Shown here: piece after piece, positions 1 to 6,419 of the stretch
Position numbering within the stretch: position 1 is the stretch's first letter
How the letters are laid out: each line of letters begins with the position of its first letter
DNA from: an uncultured Oscillospiraceae bacterium
GTDB lineage: Bacteria; Bacillota; Clostridia; Oscillospirales; Acutalibacteraceae
Assembly: GCA_902461995.1 (NCBI GenBank)
Contig: CABQAA010000035.1
Location: 1 to 11,933, forward strand
DNA length: 11,933 nt
Direction: 5' to 3'
Notes under the pieces: model-generated
Seen by the model: only the letters and a program-made list of their open reading frames with translations
The model's database searches: none
Told to the model about the DNA's origin: nothing
Translations under genes and position numbers: made by a program

Positions 1-2
1 AA

Positions 3-812
3 GACCTTACGGACGAGGGATCCGAGGTAACGGATTCCTCGCAGGCCGTGTCCAGTGAGGAGAGCAACACCGCGAACCCGCTTTTTGACAATCTGGTGCG
101 GAGCTGGAACGCACGCACCTTTACGGCATCGGATGGGACGAATCTCCCATTTCAGCTTTATATGCCCCCGGAGTATGACGCGGCAAAATCCTATCCCTGC
201 ATCCTGTACATGCACAGTGCGGGCGTGAAATGCGACGACAATTCCCACATATACAAGGGCGAGGCGAAATTTCTGCGCAATCTGGAGAATGGCAAATACG
301 CCAAAGAGGCGATCGTCATCGCGCCGTGCTGTCCCGAAGGCCAGAAATGGGTGCCGGCCAGTTCATGGAACCAGATCACGTACGATTTTGTGAATACCGG
401 GCCTGCCCTGTATATGAAGGCGACCATGGAACTCTTCGAGACCGTCAGAGAGGCTCTTTCGATCGACGACCAGAGACTCTATCTGTACGGTATGAGCATG
501 GGCGGTTTTGCCGTTTGGGACATCCTCACCAGGCATCCGGACATGTTTGCAGCGGCCATCCCCGTTGCGGGCGCGGGAGATCCGAGCGCGGCCCCTACCT
601 TTGGCGGAACGGCCATCTGGATATTTCACGGCTCCGCGGACAAAACGGTGCCCAAAGAGAGCGCGGACAAGATGGTGGATGCGCTCAAAGCGGCCGGCCG
701 GGAGGATATCCGATACACGGTATTTGAGGGGCAGGGACACGGCATATGGACTCTGACCGCCAATACCGAGGGGCTCTATGACTGGCTGTTTGCACAAAAA
801 CGCACGTCCTGA
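3..812 (+). CDS. Secreted-type alpha/beta hydrolase (COG4099-like esterase/peptidase), C-terminal part
   Basis: This is a serine hydrolase of the alpha/beta fold, most like the COG4099 'predicted peptidase' and PHB-depolymerase/CE1-like esterases that often act on sugar esters. Numbering from the GTG at 48, the nucleophile is Ser150 in the elbow GMSMGG, the acid is Asp198 in HGSADKTVP and the base is His231 in GQGHGIW. The segment YMHSAG before the nucleophile resembles the oxyanion-hole strand, and APCCPEG..W is typical of this family. The frame stays open to the first complete codon of the window with no stop. The stretch before the fold is rich in Ser, Thr, Glu and Asp, like a linker in a secreted protein, so I treat the gene as truncated at the left edge and GTG 48 as an internal codon. 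A start at GTG 48 (254 aa) cannot be excluded, although no convincing ribosome site precedes it. The substrate is unknown; deacylation of a plant polysaccharide or lipid is a guess from context. Confidence 0.8.
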   Translation, partial: DLTDEGSEVTDSSQAVSSEESNTANPLFDNLVRSWNARTFTASDGTNLPFQLYMPPEYDAAKSYPCILYMHSAGVKCDDNSHIYKGEAKFLRNLENGKYAKEAIVIAPCCPEGQKWVPASSWNQITYDFVNTGPALYMKATMELFETVREALSIDDQRLYLYGMSMGGFAVWDILTRHPDMFAAAIPVAGAGDPSAAPTFGGTAIWIFHGSADKTVPKESADKMVDALKAAGREDIRYTVFEGQGHGIWTLTANTEGLYDWLFAQKRTS

Positions 813-854
813 CCGAAAAAAACGGCTTTAGCATTTTACCGTGTCTGCAGGGAA

Positions 855-868
855 TGCCGGAAACGGCA
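855..868 (+). other. Small RNA hairpin with GAAA tetraloop
   Basis: A perfect 5-bp stem, TGCCG (855-859) with CGGCA (864-868), encloses a GAAA tetraloop of the very stable GNRA class. It lies in the 126-base gap between the hydrolase and the isomerase gene, and no T-run follows it, so it is not an obvious terminator. It may be part of a structured leader together with the larger hairpin at 885-919. I saw no convincing sigma-70-type promoter in this gap, so the downstream operon may be transcribed from further upstream. Confidence 0.45.
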
Positions 869-884
869 CCCGTCGGGCGCGCTA

Positions 885-919
885 CAGTGCGGGACCGGGG
901 TCGGTAACCCGCAAAACTG
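885..919 (+). promoter_or_regulatory. Long leader hairpin abutting the isomerase ribosome site
   Basis: Three stacked arms pair across this stretch: CAGT 885-888 with ACTG 916-919, GCGGG 889-893 with CCCGC 908-912, and ACCG 894-897 with CGGT 902-905. They are separated on the 3' side only by short A bulges (906-907 and 913-915), leaving a 4-base GGGT loop. That gives about 13 base pairs, mostly G:C. The 3' arm ends at the first G of the likely Shine-Dalgarno sequence GGAAAGG (919-925), which lies 13 bases before ATG 939. No T-tract follows, so a role in translation or mRNA stability is likelier than termination. No known riboswitch class was confirmed. Confidence 0.5.
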
Positions 920-938
920 GAAAGGAACGATCAACCTT

Positions 939-2255
939 ATGAAACATCCTGTGACGATCGGCGTGATCATGCTTGCGCGGAACACCTTCGATTTTGAGGC
1001 GGCGCGCGGCCTTTACGCGGATATCAAGAAAAATCTTGCCGCGATTCCGGATGCCACCTTCGTCTGCGCGGACGATCTGGTGTTCGAAGTCCCGGATCTC
1101 GATGAGCCGATCGACAAGATCAACAAGGCGAATGTCGATGGCATCGCGATCATCAGCGGCACCTTCCATCTCGGCCATCTGGCGCTCGAGATCGCGAAGC
1201 GGACCAACGCCCCCCTGCTCCTGTGGGGCCTGCCTGAACTGCCCTACAACGGCGGCAAGATCCGTCTGAACTCGGTCTGCGGCGTCAACCTGAACGCTTC
1301 CAACCTCTACAAGGCCGGCCGGGATGATTTCCATTACTGTGTTTCGAACGACATCGACATGGACTGGGTGGACGCTGTCCGCATCCGTGCCAAGCTGAAA
1401 AACGCCAAGATCGGCATTCTCGGCTTCCGTGCCCACGGCTTCTTCAACCTGGCGTTTGACGAGCTGACGCTCTATAAGGAAATCGGCGTTTTGATCGACC
1501 ACTACGAGCTGACCGACATCTGGAACCAGCCGGTTGACGATGCCGCGGTGGAAGCCCGCAAGAAGCAGATCGCCGGCATCTTCGATCTCTCGGGCGTCAG
1601 CGGCGAGCAGGTGCAGAAAGTGGCGGAGCTCTGCGAGCGCTTCAAGGCGTTCATGGACCGCCAGGGCCTTGCGGGGCTCGCCGTACGCTGCTGGCCGGAA
1701 TTCGCCGCCGGATACGGTGTCTCCCCCTGCGCGGCGATGTCCATCCTGCAGAGTGAAGGCTACGTTATCGGCTGTGAAGGCGACGTGCAGGGCGTGGTTT
1801 CCCAGCTCATGCACACCGCTATGGGCGTCGAGCAGCCTTTCCTGGCCGACCTGTCCCAGGTGAACTTCGACACCGATTCCGCCCTGATGTGGCACTGCGG
1901 CGTCGCGCCCTGCGGCCTGTGGGATCAGTGCTGCGTCCGGTCCCTCGATTCTTACTATGCGGGTGGCCGCGGCGTGACCGCCGACTTCGTTCTCAAGAGC
2001 GGCAAGGTCAACGTCCTGCGCATGGATTTCGCCCGGGGCAAATCCCGCCTCTTCATCGAGTGCGGCGACGCGATCTCGGTTCCGAAGGAGCTCAAGGGCA
2101 CCTACGTGAAGGTGGTCTTCGACAAGCCCATGAAGGATGTCCTCGACACCGTGGTGCGTAACGGCATCGCCCATCACGTGTCCCTGGCCTATGGTGAGAA
2201 TGTCCGTCCCCTCGAGATCTATGCCCGGATGAACGGCATGGACGTGATTCGCTGA
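939..2255 (+). CDS. L-fucose isomerase-like aldose-ketose isomerase (COG2407)
   Basis: This 438-aa cytoplasmic protein belongs to the L-fucose/L-arabinose isomerase superfamily, which interconverts aldoses and ketoses with a divalent metal through an enediol. Visible family marks are RCWPEF with Glu254, CEGD with Asp282 (the likely metal ligands), WHCGVAP, and the C-terminal HHVSLAYGE segment with His412-His413. At 438 residues it is much shorter than E. coli FucI (about 590) and fits the compact COG2407 group, whose substrates are varied. ATG 939 is preceded by GGAAAGG (919-925). It heads an operon: only 12 bases separate its stop from the transketolase N-subunit. From memory, sulfoquinovose isomerases of Firmicute sulfoglycolysis (SqvD/SftI type) fall in this superfamily. 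With the neighbouring genes, conversion of sulfoquinovose to 6-deoxy-6-sulfofructose is a good candidate role, but fucose, arabinose or another aldose is possible. The fold is secure; the substrate is not. Confidence 0.85.
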   Translation: MKHPVTIGVIMLARNTFDFEAARGLYADIKKNLAAIPDATFVCADDLVFEVPDLDEPIDKINKANVDGIAIISGTFHLGHLALEIAKRTNAPLLLWGLPELPYNGGKIRLNSVCGVNLNASNLYKAGRDDFHYCVSNDIDMDWVDAVRIRAKLKNAKIGILGFRAHGFFNLAFDELTLYKEIGVLIDHYELTDIWNQPVDDAAVEARKKQIAGIFDLSGVSGEQVQKVAELCERFKAFMDRQGLAGLAVRCWPEFAAGYGVSPCAAMSILQSEGYVIGCEGDVQGVVSQLMHTAMGVEQPFLADLSQVNFDTDSALMWHCGVAPCGLWDQCCVRSLDSYYAGGRGVTADFVLKSGKVNVLRMDFARGKSRLFIECGDAISVPKELKGTYVKVVFDKPMKDVLDTVVRNGIAHHVSLAYGENVRPLEIYARMNGMDVIR

Positions 2256-2267
2256 GAAAGGCAGATT

Positions 2268-3101
2268 GTGAAGATGCAAGAAACAGAAATCAAGCGGCTC
2301 AATGACAAGTCGACGGAAATCCGTCACCTGGTCATTGAAGAAATCGGCCGGCTCGGCGTCGGCCACATCGGCGGCTGTCTCTCCATCGTGGAGGCGCTGG
2401 TCGTCTTGTACTACAAGCAGATGCACATCGATCCGAAGAATCCGGCCCTGCCGGACCGCGATCGTTTCGTCCTGTCGAAGGGCCATGCCGGTCCCGCCCT
2501 GTACGCGGTTCTCGCGGACAAAGGGTATTTCGACAGGGAATGGCTCTGGACCTTGAACAAGCCCGAAACCCGTCTGCCCAGCCACTGCGACCGGATCCGC
2601 ACCCCTGGCATCGATATGACGGCGGGATCCCTCGGCCAGGGTTTTTCGGTGGCCGTCGGCATGGCAAAGGCCGCTCAGATGGACGGCAAGACCCATCGGG
2701 TCTACGCCATGATCGGCGACGGTGAAAGCCAGGAAGGCCAGATCTGGGAGGCCGCGCAGTTTGCCGGCCAGCACAAGCTCCGGAACTTCACCGGCTTCAT
2801 GGATTACAACAACATGCAGATTGACGGCCTAGTCTCCGACCAGCTCGACGTGCAGCCGGTAACCACCCGCTGGGAATCCTTCGGATTCGCCTGCGATGTG
2901 GTGGACGGACACGATGTGGCCGCCATCGATGAAGCGATTGAACGCTCCAAAACTGCCGACCGCCCGACCATGATTATTCTGAAGACCATCAAGGGCAAGG
3001 GCGCCTATTTTGCAGAAGGCAAGGTCGAATCCCACAACATGCCGATAACGGAAGACATGTGGAAGGCCTGCGTGGAAGGGGGAGACCGCCATGTTGGATA
3101 A
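2268..3101 (+). CDS. Transketolase, N-terminal (thiamine-diphosphate) subunit
   Basis: This 277-aa protein is the N-terminal half of a split transketolase, the subunit that binds thiamine diphosphate and Mg2+ and transfers two-carbon ketol units. The diphosphate/Mg motif is clear: GDGE at residues 150-153, closed by DYNN with Asn181-Asn182. Other family residues are His33 in GVGHIGG and His73 in SKGHAGPALYA, both usual active-site histidines, and the GSLGQG loop. The length matches stand-alone N-subunits. I chose GTG 2268 because AAAGG (2257-2261) sits 6 bases upstream; ATG 2274 is the alternative. The gene overlaps the C-subunit by 11 bases, which suggests translational coupling and equal expression of the two halves. 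Its placement beside an isomerase and an RpiB homologue points to a dedicated catabolic enzyme rather than the housekeeping pentose-phosphate one. A sulfofructose-cleaving (SqwG-like) role is inferred only from context. Confidence 0.93.
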   Translation: MKMQETEIKRLNDKSTEIRHLVIEEIGRLGVGHIGGCLSIVEALVVLYYKQMHIDPKNPALPDRDRFVLSKGHAGPALYAVLADKGYFDREWLWTLNKPETRLPSHCDRIRTPGIDMTAGSLGQGFSVAVGMAKAAQMDGKTHRVYAMIGDGESQEGQIWEAAQFAGQHKLRNFTGFMDYNNMQIDGLVSDQLDVQPVTTRWESFGFACDVVDGHDVAAIDEAIERSKTADRPTMIILKTIKGKGAYFAEGKVESHNMPITEDMWKACVEGGDRHVG

Positions 3102-4038
3102 TCAGGAACTGCGTGCGGTATATATTGAGGAGCTCATTCGGTACGCGAAAACCGACGAACGCATCACCCTTGTGGAAGCGGACCTGTCCAAGGCGCTGTC
3201 CTCTCCGAAATTCAAAGCGGAATATCCGGAGCGTCTGATCGACGTGGGTATCTGCGAAGCGAACATGATCGGCGTGGCCGCCGGTCTCGCGGTGGAAGGC
3301 AAGCTGCCCTTCACCCATACCTTCACCCCCTTTGCCAGCCGGCGTGTCTGCGACCAGGTCGCGATTTCGATCCTGTATGCGGGTCTCAAGGCCGTCATGG
3401 TGGGTTCCGACCCCGGCATCTCCGCGGAACTCAACGGCGGAACTCACATGAGCTTTGAAGACATTGGCGTGATGCGGTCCCTGCCGGGCCTCACCATTGT
3501 GGAGCCGGTTGACGCCGCCCAGCTCAAAGCGGCCCTGCCCCAGATCATCTCCTGCAAAGAGGCCGTGTATCTGCGGCTGTTCCGCAAACAGACCCGTAAA
3601 GTGTATGACGAAGGCTGCGCCTTTACCCTCGGCAAAGCCAACACCCTCCGCGAGGGGAACGATGTCACCATCATCGCCGGCGGCATCATGGTCGGGGAAT
3701 CCCTGGATGCGGCCGATCTGTTGGCGAGCGAAGGCATTGGGGCCCGTGTGCTCGATATGCACACGATCAAGCCTCTGGACCGCGAAGCGGTCGTGCGCGC
3801 GGCCAAAGAGACCGGTGCCATCGTTACCTGCGACAACCACAATATCATCGGTGCGCTGGGTACGGCTGTGGCCGAAGTCACCGCCGAAGAATGCCCGGTG
3901 CCGGTTGTCCGGATTGGTGTGACCGACCATTTTGGCGAAGTCGGCAAAATGGATTTCTTAAAAGCGAAATACCACATGACCGCGGCGGATATCGCGGCGG
4001 CCGCCCGTACAGCCATTCAAAAGAAAGGAGGGAAATAA
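3091..4038 (+). CDS. Transketolase, C-terminal (pyrimidine-binding) subunit
   Basis: This 315-aa protein is the second half of the split transketolase: the pyrimidine-binding domain followed by the C-terminal transketolase domain. The catalytic glutamate that activates thiamine diphosphate is Glu56 in VGICEANM. His119 in GGTHMSFED corresponds to the substrate-contacting histidine of the usual G-THQ motif, here with Met in place of Gln. The segment YLRLFRK matches the YVRLGR region that carries an Arg for phosphate binding. The C-terminal domain contains GALGTAVAE. ATG 3091 has GGAAGGGGGA (3074-3083) upstream and lies inside the end of the N-subunit gene. The two products should form a heteromeric (alpha2-beta2-like) transketolase. 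Phosphate contacts are expected even if the donor is not phosphorylated, because glyceraldehyde-3-phosphate would be the acceptor and xylulose-5-phosphate the product. The family is certain; the substrate is inferred. Confidence 0.93.
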   Translation: MLDNQELRAVYIEELIRYAKTDERITLVEADLSKALSSPKFKAEYPERLIDVGICEANMIGVAAGLAVEGKLPFTHTFTPFASRRVCDQVAISILYAGLKAVMVGSDPGISAELNGGTHMSFEDIGVMRSLPGLTIVEPVDAAQLKAALPQIISCKEAVYLRLFRKQTRKVYDEGCAFTLGKANTLREGNDVTIIAGGIMVGESLDAADLLASEGIGARVLDMHTIKPLDREAVVRAAKETGAIVTCDNHNIIGALGTAVAEVTAEECPVPVVRIGVTDHFGEVGKMDFLKAKYHMTAADIAAAARTAIQKKGGK

Positions 4039-4039
4039 T

Positions 4040-4504
4040 ATGAAAGTGGCACTTGGATCGGATAAGTCGGGTTTTCTTCTCAAGGAAGCGATTAAAAAGT
4101 ACCTGACGGAACAGGGAATCGAATTCGAAGACATGGGAACCCAGGATCTCGAGCACGGCAAACCGTATTATGAGGCCGCCCCGGTTGTGGCCAGAGCGGT
4201 GCAGTCGGGCCAGTTCGACCGCGGTATCCTCATCTGCGGAACCGGCATGGGGATGTCCCTGGTGGCCAACAAGTTTGACGGCATTTACGCCGCCTGCGTG
4301 GAAAGCGTGTACGGCGCGAAAATGTGCCGCGCGATCAACAACGCCAATATCCTCACGATGGGCGGTTGGATTGTCGGCCCGGAAATGGGCGTGGAAATGG
4401 TGAAAGCGTTTTTGAACACCGGCTTTACACAGGATTTGGAACCCTGGCGCGTGGAATTTCTCACCAAGGCATTCGATATCGTAAAAGGGATGGACACCAA
4501 ATAA
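4040..4504 (+). CDS. RpiB/LacA-family isomerase with remodelled active site
   Basis: This 154-aa protein has the size and fold signature of ribose-5-phosphate isomerase B (RpiB/LacAB family). The order of motifs is SDKSGF (7-12), KPYY (41-44), CGTGMGMS (66-73), NNAN (100-103) and FLNT (124-127). Catalytic base Cys66 and Thr68 are kept, as is Tyr43. Three usual features are altered. The His of the DHAG motif is Lys9. The ring-opening His before NNAN is Ile99. The GGRHxxRV phosphate clamp reads QDLEPWRV, with Leu133 and Trp136 and only Arg137 left. This argues against ribose-5-phosphate as substrate and for a non-phosphorylated or acyclic one. From memory, RpiB homologues serve as isomerases for sulfoerythrose (SqwI) and tetrose phosphates in other pathways. 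ATG 4040 follows AAAGGAGGGA (4024-4033) and starts one base after the transketolase stop, so it is tightly coupled to it. Confidence 0.88.
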   Translation: MKVALGSDKSGFLLKEAIKKYLTEQGIEFEDMGTQDLEHGKPYYEAAPVVARAVQSGQFDRGILICGTGMGMSLVANKFDGIYAACVESVYGAKMCRAINNANILTMGGWIVGPEMGVEMVKAFLNTGFTQDLEPWRVEFLTKAFDIVKGMDTK

Positions 4505-4529
4505 ACCATTCAAAAGGAGGACGCAACAC

Positions 4530-6008
4530 ATGAAAAAGGTTACCCGTATTCTCTGCGCGGCCCTCGCATGTGCCCTGATGGCTTTCCCGATGGCTGGATG
4601 CACCAAAGATGGAGACGATCCCAAATCCAGCCCCACCGGCGGCGACACCTCCCTAGAGGGCAAGCTCAAGATTGCGACCCCGCCGAAGCAGGTGGAAGAT
4701 GTCACCGCGTATGTGGAGAACTTCAACAAGCTCTATCCGAATGTGCAGGTCGAGGTCATCGGTTTTGAAGGCAAGGGCAACGACTATCTGACCGCCCAGG
4801 CGGCCATCAGCGATCTGCCCGACCTGATCTATGGCTTCACGTCCGACAGTAACGTCCGCTACTCGGTGGAGCAGGGCTGGGCGTACCCGCTTGATGACTT
4901 TGTCAATGCCGATGAGGAATTCAAAGAGATCAACAAGACCTCCCTGCAGGCGTATACCTACGGCGGCAAGCTGTACGGTCTGCCCTATGAGCTGCAGTTC
5001 GACTCCTTTGTCATCAACATGGACCTGCTCGACATTCTGAATCTCGACAAACCCGAGATGGACTGGACCCTTAACGAGTACATGGATCTGCTCAAAAAGG
5101 CGACCACGACCGAGTATTCCGGCCAGAACGCCCTGGGCAACTTTTCTCAGAAGTTGACGGGTGTGTTCGGTTCCCAGAATCAGCTGGGTGCCCACGGCTA
5201 CAACCGCGACAAGAACACCGTCACCCTGACCGACGGTGCCTGGGCCAGCGCCCAGCACTTCATCAAAGATATGAAGAGCATCCCCGGCCTCCTCTCCGAC
5301 ACCATGAAGGATCAGGCCAAACGGAACGCCGGTGAACTCGATGACTATCAGAAGAAGTTCGGCGAGAACGCCGACGCCGCCCGTGAAGGCAAAGTTCTGT
5401 TTATGTTCAAGGCGTCCTGGGATTGGCAGTGGGTCAACTCCCTGCCGAACGACTGGCAGTATCTGCCCCTGCCTCATCCGGAAGGGCAGCCCAGCCGTCA
5501 GTCCATGCACACCATCTGGACGATGATGATGTCCACCACCAAGTATCCGGACGCGGCTTTTGCCCTGCTCAAGCACCTCAGCTACGGCAAGGACGGCAAC
5601 ATCTCCAAGCTTGAGTACCTCAAGGGAAAGAAAAATGAGGAAGGCGAGGATGCCAACCAATTCTATATCCCTGTGACCAGCAACGACGAAGTCAATGCGA
5701 AGTTCCGCGATCTCGGATTCGTTCCGGAAGGCCTGATGTGGCTGTATGAGAACATGGACACCGACGCGTATGAGACCTTCCGTTCCGACTGGTACAAGGA
5801 CGTTCCCGGCTGGGGCGATGTCTCCGGCAACATGAGCCAGCAGGCGATCAAGTGCGAAAACGGCGAAGTCCAGCCCGAAGCGGTTGCGAAGGAAGCCGAG
5901 ACCCTGTGCAATGAAATCCTGGAGAGAGAAAAGAAAACCAGCGAAGAGGCGATCGCGGCCGCCCAGAAAGCTTTTGCCGATATTCGAGCGAAAGCGGAGG
6001 GCAACTGA
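4530..6008 (+). CDS. Sugar ABC transporter substrate-binding lipoprotein
   Basis: This 492-aa protein is an extracellular solute-binding protein of the carbohydrate (CUT1, MalE/SBP family 1) type, tethered to the membrane as a lipoprotein. It has a charged start (MKK), a hydrophobic stretch, and a lipobox MAGC with the modified cysteine at residue 24. A Ser/Gly/Asp-rich linker follows, then the first lobe beginning LKIATPP. The tract VNADEEFKEIN..GGKLYGLPYE is typical of the family. The C-terminal part is helical and charged (EKKTSEEAIAAAQKAF). AAAGGAGG (4513-4520) lies 9 bases before ATG 4530, and the gene begins 25 bases after the RpiB-like gene, so it is the last gene of the catabolic operon. 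It has no permease genes of its own here; the nearest permeases lie beyond a terminator and a second, larger binding protein. It probably binds the sugar degraded by this operon, but the ligand is not visible from sequence. Confidence 0.9.
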   Translation: MKKVTRILCAALACALMAFPMAGCTKDGDDPKSSPTGGDTSLEGKLKIATPPKQVEDVTAYVENFNKLYPNVQVEVIGFEGKGNDYLTAQAAISDLPDLIYGFTSDSNVRYSVEQGWAYPLDDFVNADEEFKEINKTSLQAYTYGGKLYGLPYELQFDSFVINMDLLDILNLDKPEMDWTLNEYMDLLKKATTTEYSGQNALGNFSQKLTGVFGSQNQLGAHGYNRDKNTVTLTDGAWASAQHFIKDMKSIPGLLSDTMKDQAKRNAGELDDYQKKFGENADAAREGKVLFMFKASWDWQWVNSLPNDWQYLPLPHPEGQPSRQSMHTIWTMMMSTTKYPDAAFALLKHLSYGKDGNISKLEYLKGKKNEEGEDANQFYIPVTSNDEVNAKFRDLGFVPEGLMWLYENMDTDAYETFRSDWYKDVPGWGDVSGNMSQQAIKCENGEVQPEAVAKEAETLCNEILEREKKTSEEAIAAAQKAFADIRAKAEGN

Positions 6009-6043
6009 GTCCCTTTTGAACCAGATTTGAGTCTTGTCTGATA

Positions 6044-6115
6044 TCCGCCGTCCGGCACCGGTGTCTTGCAGCGCCGGTGCCGGACTGGGCGGACCCCTTC
6101 TTGTTTCTTGATTTG
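6044..6115 (+). terminator. Intrinsic terminator at end of catabolic operon
   Basis: A perfect 12-bp stem pairs 6050-6061 with 6074-6085 around a 12-base loop (6062-6073). It is extended at its base by TCCGCC (6044-6049) with GGCGGA (6088-6093), with a 2-base bulge at 6086-6087, for 18 pairs in all. After CCCC comes an interrupted T-rich run (6098-6114). It starts 36 bases after the stop of the solute-binding protein gene and separates the two operons. The CCCC and the interrupted T-run make it less than ideal, so some read-through is possible. Confidence 0.75.
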
Positions 6116-6140
6116 TTACCGCGAAAAATGTCGAATCTAC

Positions 6141-6212
6141 TGCCATTACGCCGGTTGTACGGCGCGATTTTGAACGGCATACGGCCCCAACCGGCGTGGT
6201 TCCGGCGGCCGT
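6141..6212 (+). other. GC-rich structured segment in the intergenic region
   Basis: Two nested hairpins can form here. TGCC (6141-6144) with GGCA (6176-6179) encloses CGCCG (6149-6153) with CGGCG (6160-6164). ACGGCC (6181-6186) with GGCCGT (6207-6212) encloses AACC (6189-6192) with GGTT (6198-6201). No T-run follows and no reading frame is convincing. A weak promoter-like pair, TTGATT (6108-6113) and TCGAAT (6131-6136) at 17-bp spacing, would place these hairpins at the start of a long leader for the next operon. That reading is speculative. From 6213 to about 6300 I see nothing recognisable. Confidence 0.35.
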
Positions 6213-6300
6213 CCTAAACATGAAAATTCTGTTGATGAAGCGGGTGCAGGCCCGGTTAAAGAAAGATAGAGACCGCGCTTGTATCCGCCATATTCAGCCT

Positions 6301-6350
6301 TTTTTTAAAGCATTCGGTTGATAATTTCTATATAGCTTTCCCAATATAGA
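6301..6350 (+). promoter_or_regulatory. AT-rich promoter-like zone with inverted repeat
   Basis: This is the most AT-rich stretch of the window and lies 70-120 bases before the second operon. It contains an inverted repeat TCTATAT (6327-6333) and ATATAGA (6344-6350) with a 10-base spacer, which could be an operator or a coincidence of AT-rich sequence. Promoter-like hexamers are TTTAAA (6304-6309) with TATATA (6329-6334), and TTGATA (6318-6323) with CAATAT (6342-6347). None is a close match at ideal spacing. A promoter for the second operon is expected in this gap because a terminator precedes it. Confidence 0.35.
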
Positions 6351-6361
6351 GATCCATTCCG

Positions 6362-6404
6362 CCGCCGCAGGATGGATTCTCCGGATTTTGGCTTCAAGCG
6401 GCGG
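6362..6404 (+). promoter_or_regulatory. Hairpin flanking the ribosome site of the large binding protein
   Basis: CCGCCGC (6362-6368) pairs perfectly with GCGGCGG (6398-6404), giving a 7-bp, all-G:C stem with a 29-base loop. The 3' arm runs directly into the purine-rich ribosome site GGAGAAAAGGGG (6403-6414) and so could partly mask it. The ATG at 6372 falls inside the loop and is not the likely start. A translational control role is inferred only from position. Confidence 0.35.
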
Positions 6405-6419
6405 AGAAAAGGGGCTAGT

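Noticed and set aside
813..838. CCG-A7-CGG followed by T-rich sequence as a terminator after the hydrolase
   Set aside because: The stem is only 3 bp and the T-run is broken, so it is too weak to call.
897..925. Resemblance of GGGTCGGTAACCC plus an A-rich tail to the core of a preQ1-I riboswitch
   Set aside because: The similarity is short, the same bases form a much longer competing hairpin, the pseudoknot partner is not clear, and the downstream genes have no link to queuosine.
882..2774. A 630-codon open frame on the minus strand across the isomerase and transketolase genes
   Set aside because: It lies antisense to two clear enzymes, is rich in His, Asp, Val and Arg as expected from the reverse of GC-biased codons, and shows no domain I recognise. 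It is a shadow frame.
4040..4504. Plain ribose-5-phosphate isomerase B (pentose phosphate pathway)
   Set aside because: The fold matches, but the ring-opening His and key phosphate-binding residues are replaced, so the standard activity should not be assumed.
4653..6221. A 522-codon open frame on the minus strand across the binding-protein gene
   Set aside because: It is antisense to the lipoprotein gene, runs through the terminator hairpin and has no recognisable motif.
6372..6419. Upstream in-frame ATG for the large binding protein
   Set aside because: It sits in the loop of a hairpin with no ribosome site and would put 16 charged residues before a good signal peptide; ATG 6420 has GGAGAAAAGGGG upstream.
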